From contig NZ_QAAE01000013.1 of the NCBI RefSeq assembly GCF_003046585.1, positions 1 through 64,000 of the forward strand: a DNA stretch of 64,000 bases, given 5' to 3'. The notes beneath the pieces were generated by a model that made no database searches, had not been told where the DNA came from, and saw only the letters and a list, made by a program, of their open reading frames with translations. This DNA comes from Nitrosomonas aestuarii (lineage in GTDB: Bacteria; Pseudomonadota; Gammaproteobacteria; Burkholderiales; Nitrosomonadaceae). The stretch's first letter is position 1, and each line of letters begins with the position of its first letter. Below, piece after piece: positions 48,356 through 58,211 of the stretch. Position numbers and translations under genes: made by a program.

Positions 48356-49699
48356 ATGCTGTTATTGAACGTGACTGAAAACCACCACGTGTATTACACA
48401 AGGCAAAAGCGTAAATTAGAAAATGTTCAATTTCTGCAAAAATGTAAGCACGTGAAGCGGCAAGCCTATGTTAACTGCTTGGTACTGACGTCCAATCAAA
48501 AGGTTGCTCATTCCACCTTGGCAGTTCAAAAGCGACGTGGAAGCATACGACATGCTGTGCGACGCTTCGTTTTGTTAACAGTTGCTTTATTTTGGATACC
48601 TGCCACTTCCATTGCCGCGTCGCCTGATGATGTTTATGTTGCGGGCTATGCTGCCGGATCGCTCAAAAGTAAATTCGGGATTGAGCTTCCTTCGCTGGTA
48701 GTAAGTGAGGGTGTTATTTCGGTGTCAGTTGAAGATTTGACAATTGAAAATCGGGTTGAAATTCTACAACTATTGTCAGAAATACCCGGGGTGATCGCAG
48801 TCGAAATGCTGAGCGCTGCCGACCAGCCAGCTGCAACAGCTTCAACGGACCCAGCGATTTCTCCCGCATCAAATGAGACAGCTACAATTGCAAGCTTAGC
48901 GACGACGAGGCCGGTACTTTTTCCTACAGGTTTACTGCCAACAGGACATTTATTTAAGCCGCTGCTCGCTGATCCGCGCTGGGCACATTTTTCGGCTGCT
49001 TATCGCAATTACGTCGGTAACAATCTTGATGGGAATCATAATGGATCGGTAAGTTTTGGTGAGACCATTCCTTTTTATCGCGCGAATCTGGGTCAAACTA
49101 CCATACAATGGGAAACAGGACTGCAAGCTGCTGTCTTTAGCGACTTTAATCTTGGTGCGGAATCAAGCGATCTAATCAACAGCGATTTTATTGCATCGGC
49201 TTACGCCAGTATGCGAGCAGGAAAATTTTCAGCTTTTTCACGTATTTATCACCAAAGCTCACACTTGGGAGACGAGTTTCTGTTGCGCACACAAACAGAA
49301 CTGAAACGTATAAACCTCAGCTATGAAGGGATCGATCTGAGACTTTCATATGAGTTACCGCATGGATTCCGTGTTTACGGGGGGGGTGGTGGCATTTTTC
49401 ACAAAGAACCATCGACACTCAAACCCTGGTCAGTTCAATACGGTGTAGAGTTGAGGAGTCCTTGGCGTTTTGATTTTGCCGCTGCTAGGCCAATCATGGC
49501 TGTTGATCTCAAAAATTATGAACAAACCAATTGGAGCGCCGATGTTTCAGCCAGAGCAGGGATTCAATTTGAAAATTTCCAAACATTTGGTCGTAAGCTT
49601 CAATTTATGTTGGAGTATTTCAATGGCAACTCGCCGACAGGTCAATTTTATATAGATAAAGTCGAGTATCTGGGTATTGGAGCGCATTACCATTATTGA
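48356..49699 (+). CDS. DUF1207-family exported protein
   Basis: 447 residues as drawn. The sequence before about residue 62 looks non-coding-like, and a signal peptide (RRFVLLTVALFWIPATSIAA) begins near there, so the true start may be a GTG near 48557 with GTGGAAGC upstream. Residues about 90-145 resemble a BON-like unit (VVSEGVISVSVEDLTIENRV). DUF1207 follows: GLLPTGHLFKPLLADPRWAH, FSAAYRNY, WETGLQAAVFSDFNLGAESS, DLINSDFIASAYASMRAGKF, YHQSSHLGDEFLLRT, ending GIGAHYHY. The strand pattern suggests an outer-membrane barrel. Function unknown. Confidence 0.75.
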   Translation: MLLLNVTENHHVYYTRQKRKLENVQFLQKCKHVKRQAYVNCLVLTSNQKVAHSTLAVQKRRGSIRHAVRRFVLLTVALFWIPATSIAASPDDVYVAGYAAGSLKSKFGIELPSLVVSEGVISVSVEDLTIENRVEILQLLSEIPGVIAVEMLSAADQPAATASTDPAISPASNETATIASLATTRPVLFPTGLLPTGHLFKPLLADPRWAHFSAAYRNYVGNNLDGNHNGSVSFGETIPFYRANLGQTTIQWETGLQAAVFSDFNLGAESSDLINSDFIASAYASMRAGKFSAFSRIYHQSSHLGDEFLLRTQTELKRINLSYEGIDLRLSYELPHGFRVYGGGGGIFHKEPSTLKPWSVQYGVELRSPWRFDFAAARPIMAVDLKNYEQTNWSADVSARAGIQFENFQTFGRKLQFMLEYFNGNSPTGQFYIDKVEYLGIGAHYHY

Positions 49700-50581
49700 A
49701 TCGGCTTGTTATTCCCGCTAGTGTGTCAAATCGACTCAAGTCTGGCAGGTTTCTGGAAACGGACGCAGTTCGCGATTGCGCTGGTTGTGCGTTCGAGCAC
49801 CCAATAAGCGCTTATGACCATGTTCATTTTTATATCGCGCCATCTGGGCGGATGATGGCATCCGGTTGTTAAAAATCACTTCTCCTATTCGGTCCGGCGC
49901 AATATCAACTTTTTCTGTTTTTCTTGAATGCTTGTCGAGCAATTTCCGCTTGTTCGGTATCAGCCACAGCAAATGTTATTTCACATCATTGTATTCCGTC
50001 CGATCCATGAAGTATTCCGAAAGGGATGTTTTTACAAGATTCAACAGGTCAAGTGCTGCGTCAGAGCTTGCAGAATATAAAAAAGTTTTATCAATATGAT
50101 TGTTGCTGGTATCAAAAGTCTTGGTTAGCGCGCTCGCAGTATTTCACGTTGAGTCTGTTTACCATTCACGCTTAAATGAAGGCTGATTTTTTTGTATGCA
50201 GTATTTTTTATAGATTTCATAGATGCGTGCATATTTCTGTCGCTAAATTCTGAACGGGTTTGATGTGTTTAGTCTCATTTTTTAGTGGATTGGCAGGTGG
50301 CTGTAATGGCTGCTGGGACGCGACAATGAGGTTGCTGTAAATACCCCGTAATCACAAATTGCATTTAATGAACTGGCTATCTATCTATTTCTTTATGTGT
50401 TTTTGTGCGCCAAAGTGGCGTAAATAGTCATTCATTAAGTCTTTGTCATATAAATAAAATATCTTTATTTGTACTTGACGGGTTGAATTTTTTTTATTAA
50501 AGTGGGGCATAGTTATGAAAAAGTGGTGAAATGTGGGAAAGAGTGCGTAATTAACTTTCCCCGCAAAGATAAGAGGGCAAC
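49700..50581. other. Intergenic region upstream of the dcw cluster
   Basis: About 880 bases. Frames at 49736-49972 (minus) and 49866-50099 (plus) have no family resemblance and overlap each other; I do not call them genes. The last 110 bases hold the mraZ promoter and operator. Confidence 0.5.
50475..50547 (+). promoter_or_regulatory. mraZ promoter and MraZ-binding repeats
   Basis: TTGACG (50475-50480) and TAAAGT (50498-50503), 17 bases apart, form a plausible promoter. Downstream lie GTGGT (50523), GTGGG (50533) and GTGCG (50543), three five-base repeats spaced exactly ten bases, the layout recognised by MraZ; another GTGGG is at 50502. This predicts autoregulation of the dcw cluster. Confidence 0.75.
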
Positions 50582-51028
50582 ATGTTTCGTGGTGTCACCC
50601 AGCTCAGTTTGGATGCAAAAGGCAGGATTGCGATACCGGCAAGATACCGCGGCGAGTTGATGTCCAAATGTTCCGGGCATTTGATCGTGACTGCTGATCC
50701 GTCGAAATGTCTGCTGGTTTATCCTCAGCCAGCATGGGAGCCCATTGAGCAAAGATTGAACAGCCTCTCCAGTTTTAATCCTAAGACGCGCAGCCTTCAG
50801 CGCTTATTGATCGGTAATGCCAGTGATGTGGAAATGGATAGTGCCGGGCGTATCCTGGTTGCGCCGCCCTTGCGTGGTTTTGCTGGTTTGTCGAAGGAAG
50901 TTGTTTTGGTTGGTCAGGGTGAGAAATTTGAACTATGGGATGAAGGGCAATGGAATTTACAAATTGAGGATGCCCTGTCTTTTAGTGAGGATGATATGCC
51001 GCCTGAGTTGGAGGGGTTTTCATTGTGA
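50582..51028 (+). CDS. mraZ: Transcriptional regulator MraZ
   Basis: 148 residues, usual length. Two SpoVT/AbrB-type half-domains are visible: FRGVTQLSLDAKGRIAIPAR at the start and ASDVEMDSAGRILVAPPLR in the middle, each with the DxxGR motif, then FAGLSKEVVLVGQGEKFELW. MraZ binds GTGGG-type repeats upstream of its own operon; three such repeats lie 35-60 bases before its ATG. First gene of the dcw cluster. Confidence 0.96.
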   Translation: MFRGVTQLSLDAKGRIAIPARYRGELMSKCSGHLIVTADPSKCLLVYPQPAWEPIEQRLNSLSSFNPKTRSLQRLLIGNASDVEMDSAGRILVAPPLRGFAGLSKEVVLVGQGEKFELWDEGQWNLQIEDALSFSEDDMPPELEGFSL

Positions 51029-51043
51029 TGAAGCGGTGATGAT

Positions 51044-52024
51044 TTGTCAGAACATATTACAGTTTTGCTGCATGAAGCTGTTGAAGCACTGGCGATTAAG
51101 CCGGATGGAGTCTATGTTGATGGTACCTACGGGCGAGGTGGTCACAGCAGTTTAATCTTGTCGCGGTTAAGCGAAGGTGGACGGTTAATCGCGATTGATA
51201 GGGATTGGACGGCTGTAGAAGCGGGTAGAAAAATAGAATCCGGACAAGAAACGCTGGGAAGAAGCAGTTCCAGTTTTTGTATCAGGCATGGCAATATTTC
51301 GCAAATTCAGCAAATTTTGCTGGAGCTGGGGGTAACCAGGGTTGATGGGATTTTATTAGATTTGGGTATGTCTTCGCCACAATTGGATGCAGCACGAGGC
51401 TTTAGCTTTCGCGCCGAAGGTCCGCTTGATATGCGAATGGATGTCAGTCGGGGTAATACTGCTGCACAATGGCTGGAGACAGTTTCTGAAACAGATTTGG
51501 AAAGGGTGATTAAAGAATATGGCGAAGAACGGTATGCTAGGTCGATTGCAAGAGCGATTGTTGTGGCAAGAGCGCGGCAGCCTATTGTTACCACATTGCA
51601 ACTTGCCGAGATTGTTACAGCGGTCGTCCGCGCACGTGAACGTAAGCGGGAGGGCAAGCAGAGTCCGGCGACGCGCACTTTTCAGGCGATACGGATTTTT
51701 ATCAATCAGGAGCTTGAGGAGTTGTCGCTAGCGTTGCGTCAAAGTGTAGATTTGCTCAATCCGGAAGGACGGTTGGTGGTGATTAGTTTTCATTCATTGG
51801 AAGACAGGATTGTAAAGCGATTTATGCGTGCATCGGCAATGTTGGATCGTGTGCCGCGGGGCATTCCATTACGGGAGGCAGAGTTGCAGCAATTGAATCA
51901 GCAAAAGCTAAAAGTAATTGGTAAAGCGATACGCCCAAAAAATGAAGAAGTAGCAGCCAATATGCGTGCCAGGAGCGCAGTCATGCGGGTGGCGAAGCGC
52001 GTTTCATGCAATACAAATGGTTGA
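51044..52024 (+). CDS. rsmH: 16S rRNA (cytosine-1402-N4) methyltransferase RsmH
   Basis: 326 residues. The only usable start in frame between the mraZ stop and the conserved region is TTG at 51044, because TGA lies in frame at 51029; so a TTG start is deduced. Motifs: HITVLLHEAVEALAI, VDGTYGRGGHSSLIL (SAM-binding), RVDGILLDLGMSSPQLD, RGFSFRAEGPLDMRMD, and VVISFHSLEDRIVKRFMR. It methylates the ribosomal P site. Co-transcribed with mraZ (15 bases away) and ftsL (overlap). Confidence 0.96.
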   Translation: MSEHITVLLHEAVEALAIKPDGVYVDGTYGRGGHSSLILSRLSEGGRLIAIDRDWTAVEAGRKIESGQETLGRSSSSFCIRHGNISQIQQILLELGVTRVDGILLDLGMSSPQLDAARGFSFRAEGPLDMRMDVSRGNTAAQWLETVSETDLERVIKEYGEERYARSIARAIVVARARQPIVTTLQLAEIVTAVVRARERKREGKQSPATRTFQAIRIFINQELEELSLALRQSVDLLNPEGRLVVISFHSLEDRIVKRFMRASAMLDRVPRGIPLREAELQQLNQQKLKVIGKAIRPKNEEVAANMRARSAVMRVAKRVSCNTNG

Positions 52025-52341
52025 TGCGTATGTTTAAATTGAATCTGTCTCTGATATTGATACTTGTAGTCTGTGCTTTGGGCGTTGTTAGTGTGCAGCA
52101 TGAGGCTCGCAAACTGAAGATGGCCTTGGAAAATGAAAAGAAAATAACACGTAATCTGGAAGTTGAATGGGGTAGGTTGCAACTTGAACAGAGCACATTA
52201 ATTGCACGTCGACACATAGAAAACGCTGCCATAGAGCAATTGAATATGGAGGTGCCATCAGCGAATCATGTCCAGATTATTTCGGCTGGAAAGCTAAATG
52301 ATTCGCAGTGGGCGGAACTCGAACATGCTGAAAAATTTTGA
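52024..52341 (+). CDS. ftsL: Cell division protein FtsL
   Basis: 105 residues from the ATG at 52024, which overlaps the rsmH TGA; an in-frame ATG at 52006 would add six. Short cytoplasmic tail, one membrane helix (LSLILILVVCALGVVSV), then a periplasmic coiled coil (ARKLKMALENEKKITRNLEV, EWGRLQLEQSTLIARRHIEN). This is the FtsL layout; FtsL forms a complex with FtsB and FtsQ at the septum. Position between rsmH and ftsI confirms it. The gene overlaps ftsI by 17 bases. Confidence 0.93.
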   Translation: MRMFKLNLSLILILVVCALGVVSVQHEARKLKMALENEKKITRNLEVEWGRLQLEQSTLIARRHIENAAIEQLNMEVPSANHVQIISAGKLNDSQWAELEHAEKF

Positions 52342-54058
52342 TTCCAAAACTTTACAAATCAAGTTGCGCCCGGGGCGCTCGACTTTTCTGTTTGGTCTGT
52401 TAATTTTGGGTTTAACGGGCTTGGTGGCGCGAGCAGCTTATCTGCAGGGTATGCATAATGATTTTTTGCGGCAGGAGGGCGAAGCACGCTACAGTCGAGT
52501 TATTGAAATGAATGCGGATCGTGGCATGATAGTCGATCGCAATGGAGAAATACTGGCAATCAGTTCGCCTGTTGCTTCTGTCTACGCGGATCCCAAGCTT
52601 GTCAAAATATCGCCGACTCAACTGGAACAATTATCGCGCTTGCTCGAAATGGAGAAGGCGGAAGTTGAAAAGCGAATCTATCGTAAACAAGGCCGTTTTG
52701 TATATTTGAAAAGGCAAATCGTGCCCGAATTGGCCGAGCAAATCAAGGCACTGAATATCCCGGGCATCGCATTTGAGACAGAATTTAAGCGTTATTATCC
52801 TGAAGGAGAGGGTGCGGCGCATGTTGTCGGTTTCACTGATATCAACGATCAAGGTCAGGAAGGTATTGAACGGGGATGGAACAATGTGCTAGCGGGGGAG
52901 GTAGGTAGTCGCCGTGTTATTAAGGATAATAAAGGGCGCATTATAGAAGATGTAGAAAAAATCCGTAATCCGAAGCCAGGGCGGGATATTGTTTTGTCGC
53001 TGGATAGAAGAATCCAGCATATTGCACATCGTGAATTAAGGAAGGCCGTTGCCATACATAAGGCAAAGGCGGGGAGCATTGTTGTACTGGATGCGCAAAC
53101 GGGAGAGGTGCTGGGTTTGACGAACTTTCCAGTTTATAACCCAAATTCGAGATCAAGCATCAATAGCGAAAGAATTCGTAATCGAGCATTGATTGATAGT
53201 TTTGAACCCGGTTCAACACTGAAACCTTTTCCTATAGCAATGGCCATTGAAACCGGACATGTCAATCCGGATACGGTTTTACAAACGGCCCCAGGGACAT
53301 TCAAAGTAGGCCGTTCCACAATACGTGATGTGAGTAATAAGGGTTTGTTATCGGTTGCAGAAATTCTTCAGGTTTCCAGTAATGTGGGTACAGCCAAGAT
53401 TGCTTTGTCTATGCAGCCGCAAACACTGTGGCAAATTTATAACAACGTTGGTTTTGGCGCATCTATTGGAACAGGTTTTCCTGGGGAAGCGAATGGTTTG
53501 CTTAGACCTTATAATAAATGGCGACCTATTGAACTGGCAACCATGTCATTTGGTCACGGTATATCCGTTACTTTAGCGCAGCTTGCGCGTGCTTACACCA
53601 TTTTTACTACAGGTGGCGAATTGAAGCCGGTTACACTTGAAAAGCAATTGTTTCCAGTAATGGGACGGCGGGTTATATCGAGTGAAACTGCGCTTGCAAT
53701 TACTCAAATGTTGGAAATGGCAACGCAGTCTGGCGGGACTGCGCCACTGGCTCAAGTGAATGGGTATCGCGTGGCTGGTAAAACAGGGACAGCACATAAA
53801 TTAATCGATGGGAAATATGCCAAAAATCGATATCTTTCTTCATTTGTAGGCTACGCGCCTGCTTCCAGGCCGCGTTTAATCATTGCGGTTATCCTGGATG
53901 AACCTGCTGCAGGAAAATATTTCGGCGGCGCAGTGGCGGCGCCTGTTTTTAGTCGGGTTATGGAGGGTGCTTTGCGAATCTTAAATGTACCGCATGATGC
54001 GCCTGTAAACAATGTTGTGACTTTCCCATCGTTGCTTGCTACGGGTGCAGAAGGGTGA
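52325..54058 (+). CDS. ftsI: Septal peptidoglycan transpeptidase FtsI (PBP3)
   Basis: 577 residues from the ATG at 52325 (MLKNFDSKTLQIKLRPG). One N-terminal membrane anchor (STFLFGLLILGLTGLVARAA), a dimerisation domain (DRGMIVDRNGEILAIS, YYPEGEGAAHVVGFTDIN), and a transpeptidase domain with SxxK active-site Ser297 (FEPGSTLKPF), SSN at 351-353 (QVSSNVG) and KTG in VAGKTGTAHK. It cross-links septal peptidoglycan with FtsW. It overlaps ftsL upstream and murE begins at or just after its stop. Confidence 0.96.
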   Translation: MLKNFDSKTLQIKLRPGRSTFLFGLLILGLTGLVARAAYLQGMHNDFLRQEGEARYSRVIEMNADRGMIVDRNGEILAISSPVASVYADPKLVKISPTQLEQLSRLLEMEKAEVEKRIYRKQGRFVYLKRQIVPELAEQIKALNIPGIAFETEFKRYYPEGEGAAHVVGFTDINDQGQEGIERGWNNVLAGEVGSRRVIKDNKGRIIEDVEKIRNPKPGRDIVLSLDRRIQHIAHRELRKAVAIHKAKAGSIVVLDAQTGEVLGLTNFPVYNPNSRSSINSERIRNRALIDSFEPGSTLKPFPIAMAIETGHVNPDTVLQTAPGTFKVGRSTIRDVSNKGLLSVAEILQVSSNVGTAKIALSMQPQTLWQIYNNVGFGASIGTGFPGEANGLLRPYNKWRPIELATMSFGHGISVTLAQLARAYTIFTTGGELKPVTLEKQLFPVMGRRVISSETALAITQMLEMATQSGGTAPLAQVNGYRVAGKTGTAHKLIDGKYAKNRYLSSFVGYAPASRPRLIIAVILDEPAAGKYFGGAVAAPVFSRVMEGALRILNVPHDAPVNNVVTFPSLLATGAEG

Positions 54059-54066
54059 GTCAGGCT

Positions 54067-55611
54067 ATGGCTGAGAGAACAAATAAATTGTTTGATTGTC
54101 AGCAGTTGGAGAAGCTGGGTGTGCCTATTGAAAATCTGTCGACCGATAGTCGAGTTGTGCAAACAGGCGATACATTTTTGGCTTTTGCAGGAACAAAAGT
54201 TGACGCGCGAAAATTGATACCGCAAGCCATTGCAGCAGGCGCCAATGCAGTGATATGGGATTCGCTTGGCTTTACATGGAATTCGCAATGGCGAATACCG
54301 TCATTGGGTGTTGCTGGTTTGCGGGGAAAAGCCGGGTTGATAGCGGACCATGTATATGGTCATCCATCTCAGAAATTATGGGTGGTTGGTTTTACAGGAA
54401 CAAATGGTAAGACTTCGTGTAGTCACTGGTACGCGCAAGCTATGAATGCGTTGCAAAAAAAAACGGCTGTCATTGGAACGCTGGGTAATGGCTTTATTCA
54501 TGCGCTAGAAACGACAGCACATACAACGCCTGATGCAGTCCTGCTGCAAAAGAAGCTGGCTGGATTTTTACAACATGGCGCTGAGAATGTGGCTATGGAA
54601 GTTTCATCGCATGGCATTGAACAAGGACGTATTAACGGCACGACACTGTCTGTAGCTGTATTGACTAATTTGTCCCGTGATCATTTGGATTATCACAAAG
54701 ATATGGACGCATATGCCGCGACAAAAGCGCGTCTGTTTTTTTGGCCGAATTTAAAATATGTGGTGCTCAATCTTGATGATATTCTGGGAATAGAATTACT
54801 ACAGCAACTTGTTCGAAAATCTGTGAAGGTGATCGGATATGGTTTCAAAAAAAGCGTTGCTAATGCAGCTTCTGAACAATGCCAAATGATTTATGGCTCC
54901 AATCTCAAAGTTGATTTGCAGGGTGTCGAGTTTGACATCGAATTTCAAGGCAATCGTGAGAAGTTAAAAGTGGACCTGGTAGGTAAATTTAATGCTGTAA
55001 ATTTGTTGGCGGTGGTTGCCGGGCTTCTGGCAAGCGGCGTTGCATTTACCGATGCTGTCCATGCACTTCGGTATGTGCAGCCAATTGCCGGCCGTATGGA
55101 AAAATTTGGCGGCGGCGATCAACCGGTTGTGATCGTAGACTATGCGCATACTCCGGATGCGCTGGAGAAGGTATTGATGACATTGCGGGAAATGCTGAAC
55201 GCGTCCCGTAAAGTCAAAGAATTAAGTAGTGTGACGGGGCGTCTGTATTGTGTGCTGGGTTGCGGTGGAGAGAGAGATAAGGGTAAGCGGCAATTGATCG
55301 GCGAAGTGGCAACGCGTTTTGCCGATGAAGTCATTTTTACCAGCGATAACCCGCGTAGCGAAGATCCGTGCGACATTATCAATGACATGGTTGTGGGTGT
55401 GAACAGCAATAATTATCAGACTGAAATTAATCGTGAACTGGCTATTTATCAGTCGATCAGTAGCGCTGTAACAGGCGACATCGTGCTTATAGCCGGTAAG
55501 GGGCATGAAGTATATCAAGAGATAAAAGAACAGAAAATTCCATTCAGTGATGCGGCTGTTGTGCAACAGATTCTGCACGATTTGCTGGGCAAAAAAATAG
55601 GACGGATATGA
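54067..55611 (+). CDS. murE: UDP-MurNAc-tripeptide synthetase MurE (meso-diaminopimelate adding)
   Basis: 514 residues from the ATG at 54067; a GTG at 54055 overlapping the ftsI stop is an alternative. Seen: NLSTDSRVVQTGDTFLAF, the ATP site VGFTGTNGKTSCSHW, TTPDAVLLQ, MEVSSHGIEQGRI, and VIVDYAHTPDALE. The specificity motif DNPR (TSDNPRSEDP) predicts addition of meso-diaminopimelate to UDP-MurNAc-L-Ala-D-Glu. The stop overlaps murF's ATG. Confidence 0.96.
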   Translation: MAERTNKLFDCQQLEKLGVPIENLSTDSRVVQTGDTFLAFAGTKVDARKLIPQAIAAGANAVIWDSLGFTWNSQWRIPSLGVAGLRGKAGLIADHVYGHPSQKLWVVGFTGTNGKTSCSHWYAQAMNALQKKTAVIGTLGNGFIHALETTAHTTPDAVLLQKKLAGFLQHGAENVAMEVSSHGIEQGRINGTTLSVAVLTNLSRDHLDYHKDMDAYAATKARLFFWPNLKYVVLNLDDILGIELLQQLVRKSVKVIGYGFKKSVANAASEQCQMIYGSNLKVDLQGVEFDIEFQGNREKLKVDLVGKFNAVNLLAVVAGLLASGVAFTDAVHALRYVQPIAGRMEKFGGGDQPVVIVDYAHTPDALEKVLMTLREMLNASRKVKELSSVTGRLYCVLGCGGERDKGKRQLIGEVATRFADEVIFTSDNPRSEDPCDIINDMVVGVNSNNYQTEINRELAIYQSISSAVTGDIVLIAGKGHEVYQEIKEQKIPFSDAAVVQQILHDLLGKKIGRI

Positions 55612-57005
55612 TGCTGCTGGAAGAAGCTGCTCATATTTTGAATGGGCGCTGGGAAGGTAACAATGTGTTGTTTACTGGCGTGAGTACGGATAGCCGAACC
55701 TTGTTGAAAGGAGATATGTTTGTTGCTTTATCAGGCGAAAGATTTGAAGGATACCGATTTGTCCTTGCAGCACAGCATAAAGGTGCGGTAGCTGCCATGG
55801 TGGGGTCGAATGTTGACGACGCAGCTTTATCCACGGATTTATCATTATTGCATGTGAATGATACGCGTACTGCGCTGGGACAGTTGGCGGCTCACTGGCG
55901 TACACGGTATTCAATACCATTCATAGCCGTAACCGGAAGTAACGGCAAAACGACTGTGAAAGATATGCTGGCAACAATTTTACGTCAGGCGGCAGGTGAG
56001 ACGGAAATTGCTGAACAGAAATCACCGGTCCTGTCATTCGTGCTGGCGACAGAAGGAAATCTGAATAATGATATCGGCGTCCCTTTAATGCTCTTGCGTT
56101 TGCGCGATACGCATCAGTATGCTGTCATTGAAATGGGTATGAATCATATGGGTGAGATTGCGTATCTAGCGCGTTTGGCAAAACCAGGTGTGGCAGTGAT
56201 TACCAATGCGGGTGCAGCGCATATACAGGGTTTAGGGACAGTAGAGGCAGTTGCGTACGCTAAAGGTGAAATTATGACTGGGCTTGATGCACATGGAATA
56301 GCCGTTATCAATGCCGACGATCAGTATGCACCGTTATGGCGCGAACTTGCGGGTATACGTCGGGTGATTGGTTTTGGGCTGGGTGAGCAAGATAAATACA
56401 AACAGGTTGCTGCGCAATATCAAGCTGACATATGTGGTAGTGCACTGCGTTTGTGTCTCCCGGATGGTTTTGTAGATGTCCAATTAAAGGTGCCTGGCAT
56501 ACACAATGTCCATAATGCGTTGGCAGCGGCAGCGGCAGCGACAGCGGTTGATATTGACAAGAAAACAATTGCCTCGGGACTGGAGCGCTTTAAAGGTGTG
56601 CGGGGGCGTCTGCAGTCGAAACGCGGTTTGCATCAGGCGCTGTTGATAGATGACAGTTATAACGCAAACCCGGAGTCGGTGCGTGCCGCTATGGCAGTTC
56701 TCGCTGCTTCAAAAGGTAGAAAAATTCTGGTGCTAGGTGATATGGGTGAATTAGGCGAATCATCGGTTGAGTTGCATCGCGCCATCGGCGAAGAAGCGCG
56801 TCGCACCAAGCTGGATGGGTTGTTGACGCTGGGTGAATTGAGCAAGTACGCGAGTGAAGCGTTTGGACAAGGTGCGCAGCATTTCAGCGATATCGATGAA
56901 TTGTTGGGTGCAGCGGAAAAGTTATTGGACGTGGATGTTACTTTGTTGGTAAAGGGATCACGCTTTATGCAAATGGAACGAGTGGTAAAACGGCTGGAAG
57001 CATAA
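55608..57005 (+). CDS. murF: UDP-MurNAc-pentapeptide synthetase MurF
   Basis: 465 residues. It adds D-Ala-D-Ala to UDP-MurNAc-tripeptide. Motifs: VSTDSRTLLKGDMFVALSGE, ATP site FIAVTGSNGKTTVKDMLATI, LNNDIGVPLMLLRL, VIEMGMNHMGEIAYLARLAK, DDSYNANPESVRAAMAVLA, and KGSRFMQMERVV. Start ATG-ATG at 55608/55611 overlaps the murE TGA, so translation is coupled. A gap of 120 bases precedes mraY. Confidence 0.96.
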   Translation: MMLLEEAAHILNGRWEGNNVLFTGVSTDSRTLLKGDMFVALSGERFEGYRFVLAAQHKGAVAAMVGSNVDDAALSTDLSLLHVNDTRTALGQLAAHWRTRYSIPFIAVTGSNGKTTVKDMLATILRQAAGETEIAEQKSPVLSFVLATEGNLNNDIGVPLMLLRLRDTHQYAVIEMGMNHMGEIAYLARLAKPGVAVITNAGAAHIQGLGTVEAVAYAKGEIMTGLDAHGIAVINADDQYAPLWRELAGIRRVIGFGLGEQDKYKQVAAQYQADICGSALRLCLPDGFVDVQLKVPGIHNVHNALAAAAAATAVDIDKKTIASGLERFKGVRGRLQSKRGLHQALLIDDSYNANPESVRAAMAVLAASKGRKILVLGDMGELGESSVELHRAIGEEARRTKLDGLLTLGELSKYASEAFGQGAQHFSDIDELLGAAEKLLDVDVTLLVKGSRFMQMERVVKRLEA

Positions 57006-57125
57006 TCTCGGCACATGCCAGCGTGGTTTATTGCGGTATTTATAAACATTGGAGTACACAGAATAAATGCGAGTTAAGCAAATCGTAAGCGTTGGATTAA
57101 TACGACTAAGGATGCTGTAGCTATC

Positions 57126-58211
57126 ATGTTACTAGAAATTTCTCAGTGGTTGGCAGAGGATATTCGCGCATTTAACGTATTCAGCTATATAACTCTGCGC
57201 GCTATGCTGGCCGCACTGACAGCGTTGGCGATTTCTTTTCTGGTTGGCCCCATTATGATTCGCAAGCTAACTGATTATAAGATCGGACAGTCGGTACGTG
57301 ATGATGGCCCGCAAACGCATTTGATCAAAGCAGGCACGCCGACTATGGGGGGTGCGTTAATTCTGGTTTCAATTGTTTTGACTACATTGCTGTGGGCGGA
57401 TTTGAGTAATCGTTATATCTGGGTGGTGCTGTTGACGACGCTGGGTTTTGGCATTATTGGATGGATTGATGACTATCGAAAAGTTGTTCATCGTAACCCC
57501 AAAGGGCTTTCCGCCGGCAACAAATTTTTCTGGCAATCGGTTATTGCATTTGTTGTGGCGGTGTATTTGGCTATAACGGCGGAACTGCCTGCGCAAACCG
57601 ATATGATTGTGCCTTTTTTTAAGGAGGTGGCGATTCCTTTGGGGGTGACAGGTTTTATTATTTTGACGTATCTGGTGATTGTCGGTACGAGTAATGCAGT
57701 GAATCTGACCGATGGTCTGGATGGTTTGGCGATTATGCCGACAGTCATGGTTGGTGGAGCGCTGGCGGTTTTTTCCTATGTTGCCGGGCATGTCGTGTTT
57801 GCTAATTATTTGGGGATACCGTATATCCCAAATGCTGGTGAATTGTCTGTTTTTTGTGGAGCGTTAGCAGGCGCCGGTCTGGCATTTTTGTGGTTTAACA
57901 CTTATCCGGCGGAAGTATTTATGGGTGATGTGGGTGCACTGTCTTTGGGTGCGGCATTGGGCGTGATTACCGTAATTGTTCGTCAGGAAATCGTACTGGT
58001 CATTATGGGTGGTGTTTTTGTGATGGAAGCGCTTTCGGTAATGTTGCAGGTGACGTCATACAAACTGACCGGGCGGCGTATTTTTCGAATGGCGCCGTTG
58101 CACCATCACTTTGAATTGAAAGGCTGGCAGGAGAATCAGGTTGTCGTGAGATTCTGGATTATCACTATTATTTTGGTTTTGGTGGGATTGTCGACATTGA
58201 AACTGAGATGA
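57126..58211 (+). CDS. mraY: Phospho-MurNAc-pentapeptide transferase MraY
   Basis: 361 residues, ten membrane helices. MraY attaches phospho-MurNAc-pentapeptide to undecaprenyl phosphate, making lipid I on the inner face of the membrane. Signatures: [57 protein letters not shown] and the three-histidine loop [19 protein letters not shown]. Its stop overlaps the ATG of murD. Confidence 0.97.
   Translation: MLLEISQWLAEDIRAFNVFSYITLRAMLAALTALAISFLVGPIMIRKLTDYKIGQSVRDDGPQTHLIKAGTPTMGGALILVSIVLTTLLWADLSNRYIWVVLLTTLGFGIIGWIDDYRKVVHRNPKGLSAGNKFFWQSVIAFVVAVYLAITAELPAQTDMIVPFFKEVAIPLGVTGFIILTYLVIVGTSNAVNLTDGLDGLAIMPTVMVGGALAVFSYVAGHVVFANYLGIPYIPNAGELSVFCGALAGAGLAFLWFNTYPAEVFMGDVGALSLGAALGVITVIVRQEIVLVIMGGVFVMEALSVMLQVTSYKLTGRRIFRMAPLHHHFELKGWQENQVVVRFWIITIILVLVGLSTLKLR

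Noticed and set aside
49736-49972. A 78-residue minus-strand gene before mraZ
   Set aside because: No ribosome site, no family resemblance, odd composition, and an equally long frame overlaps it on the other strand.
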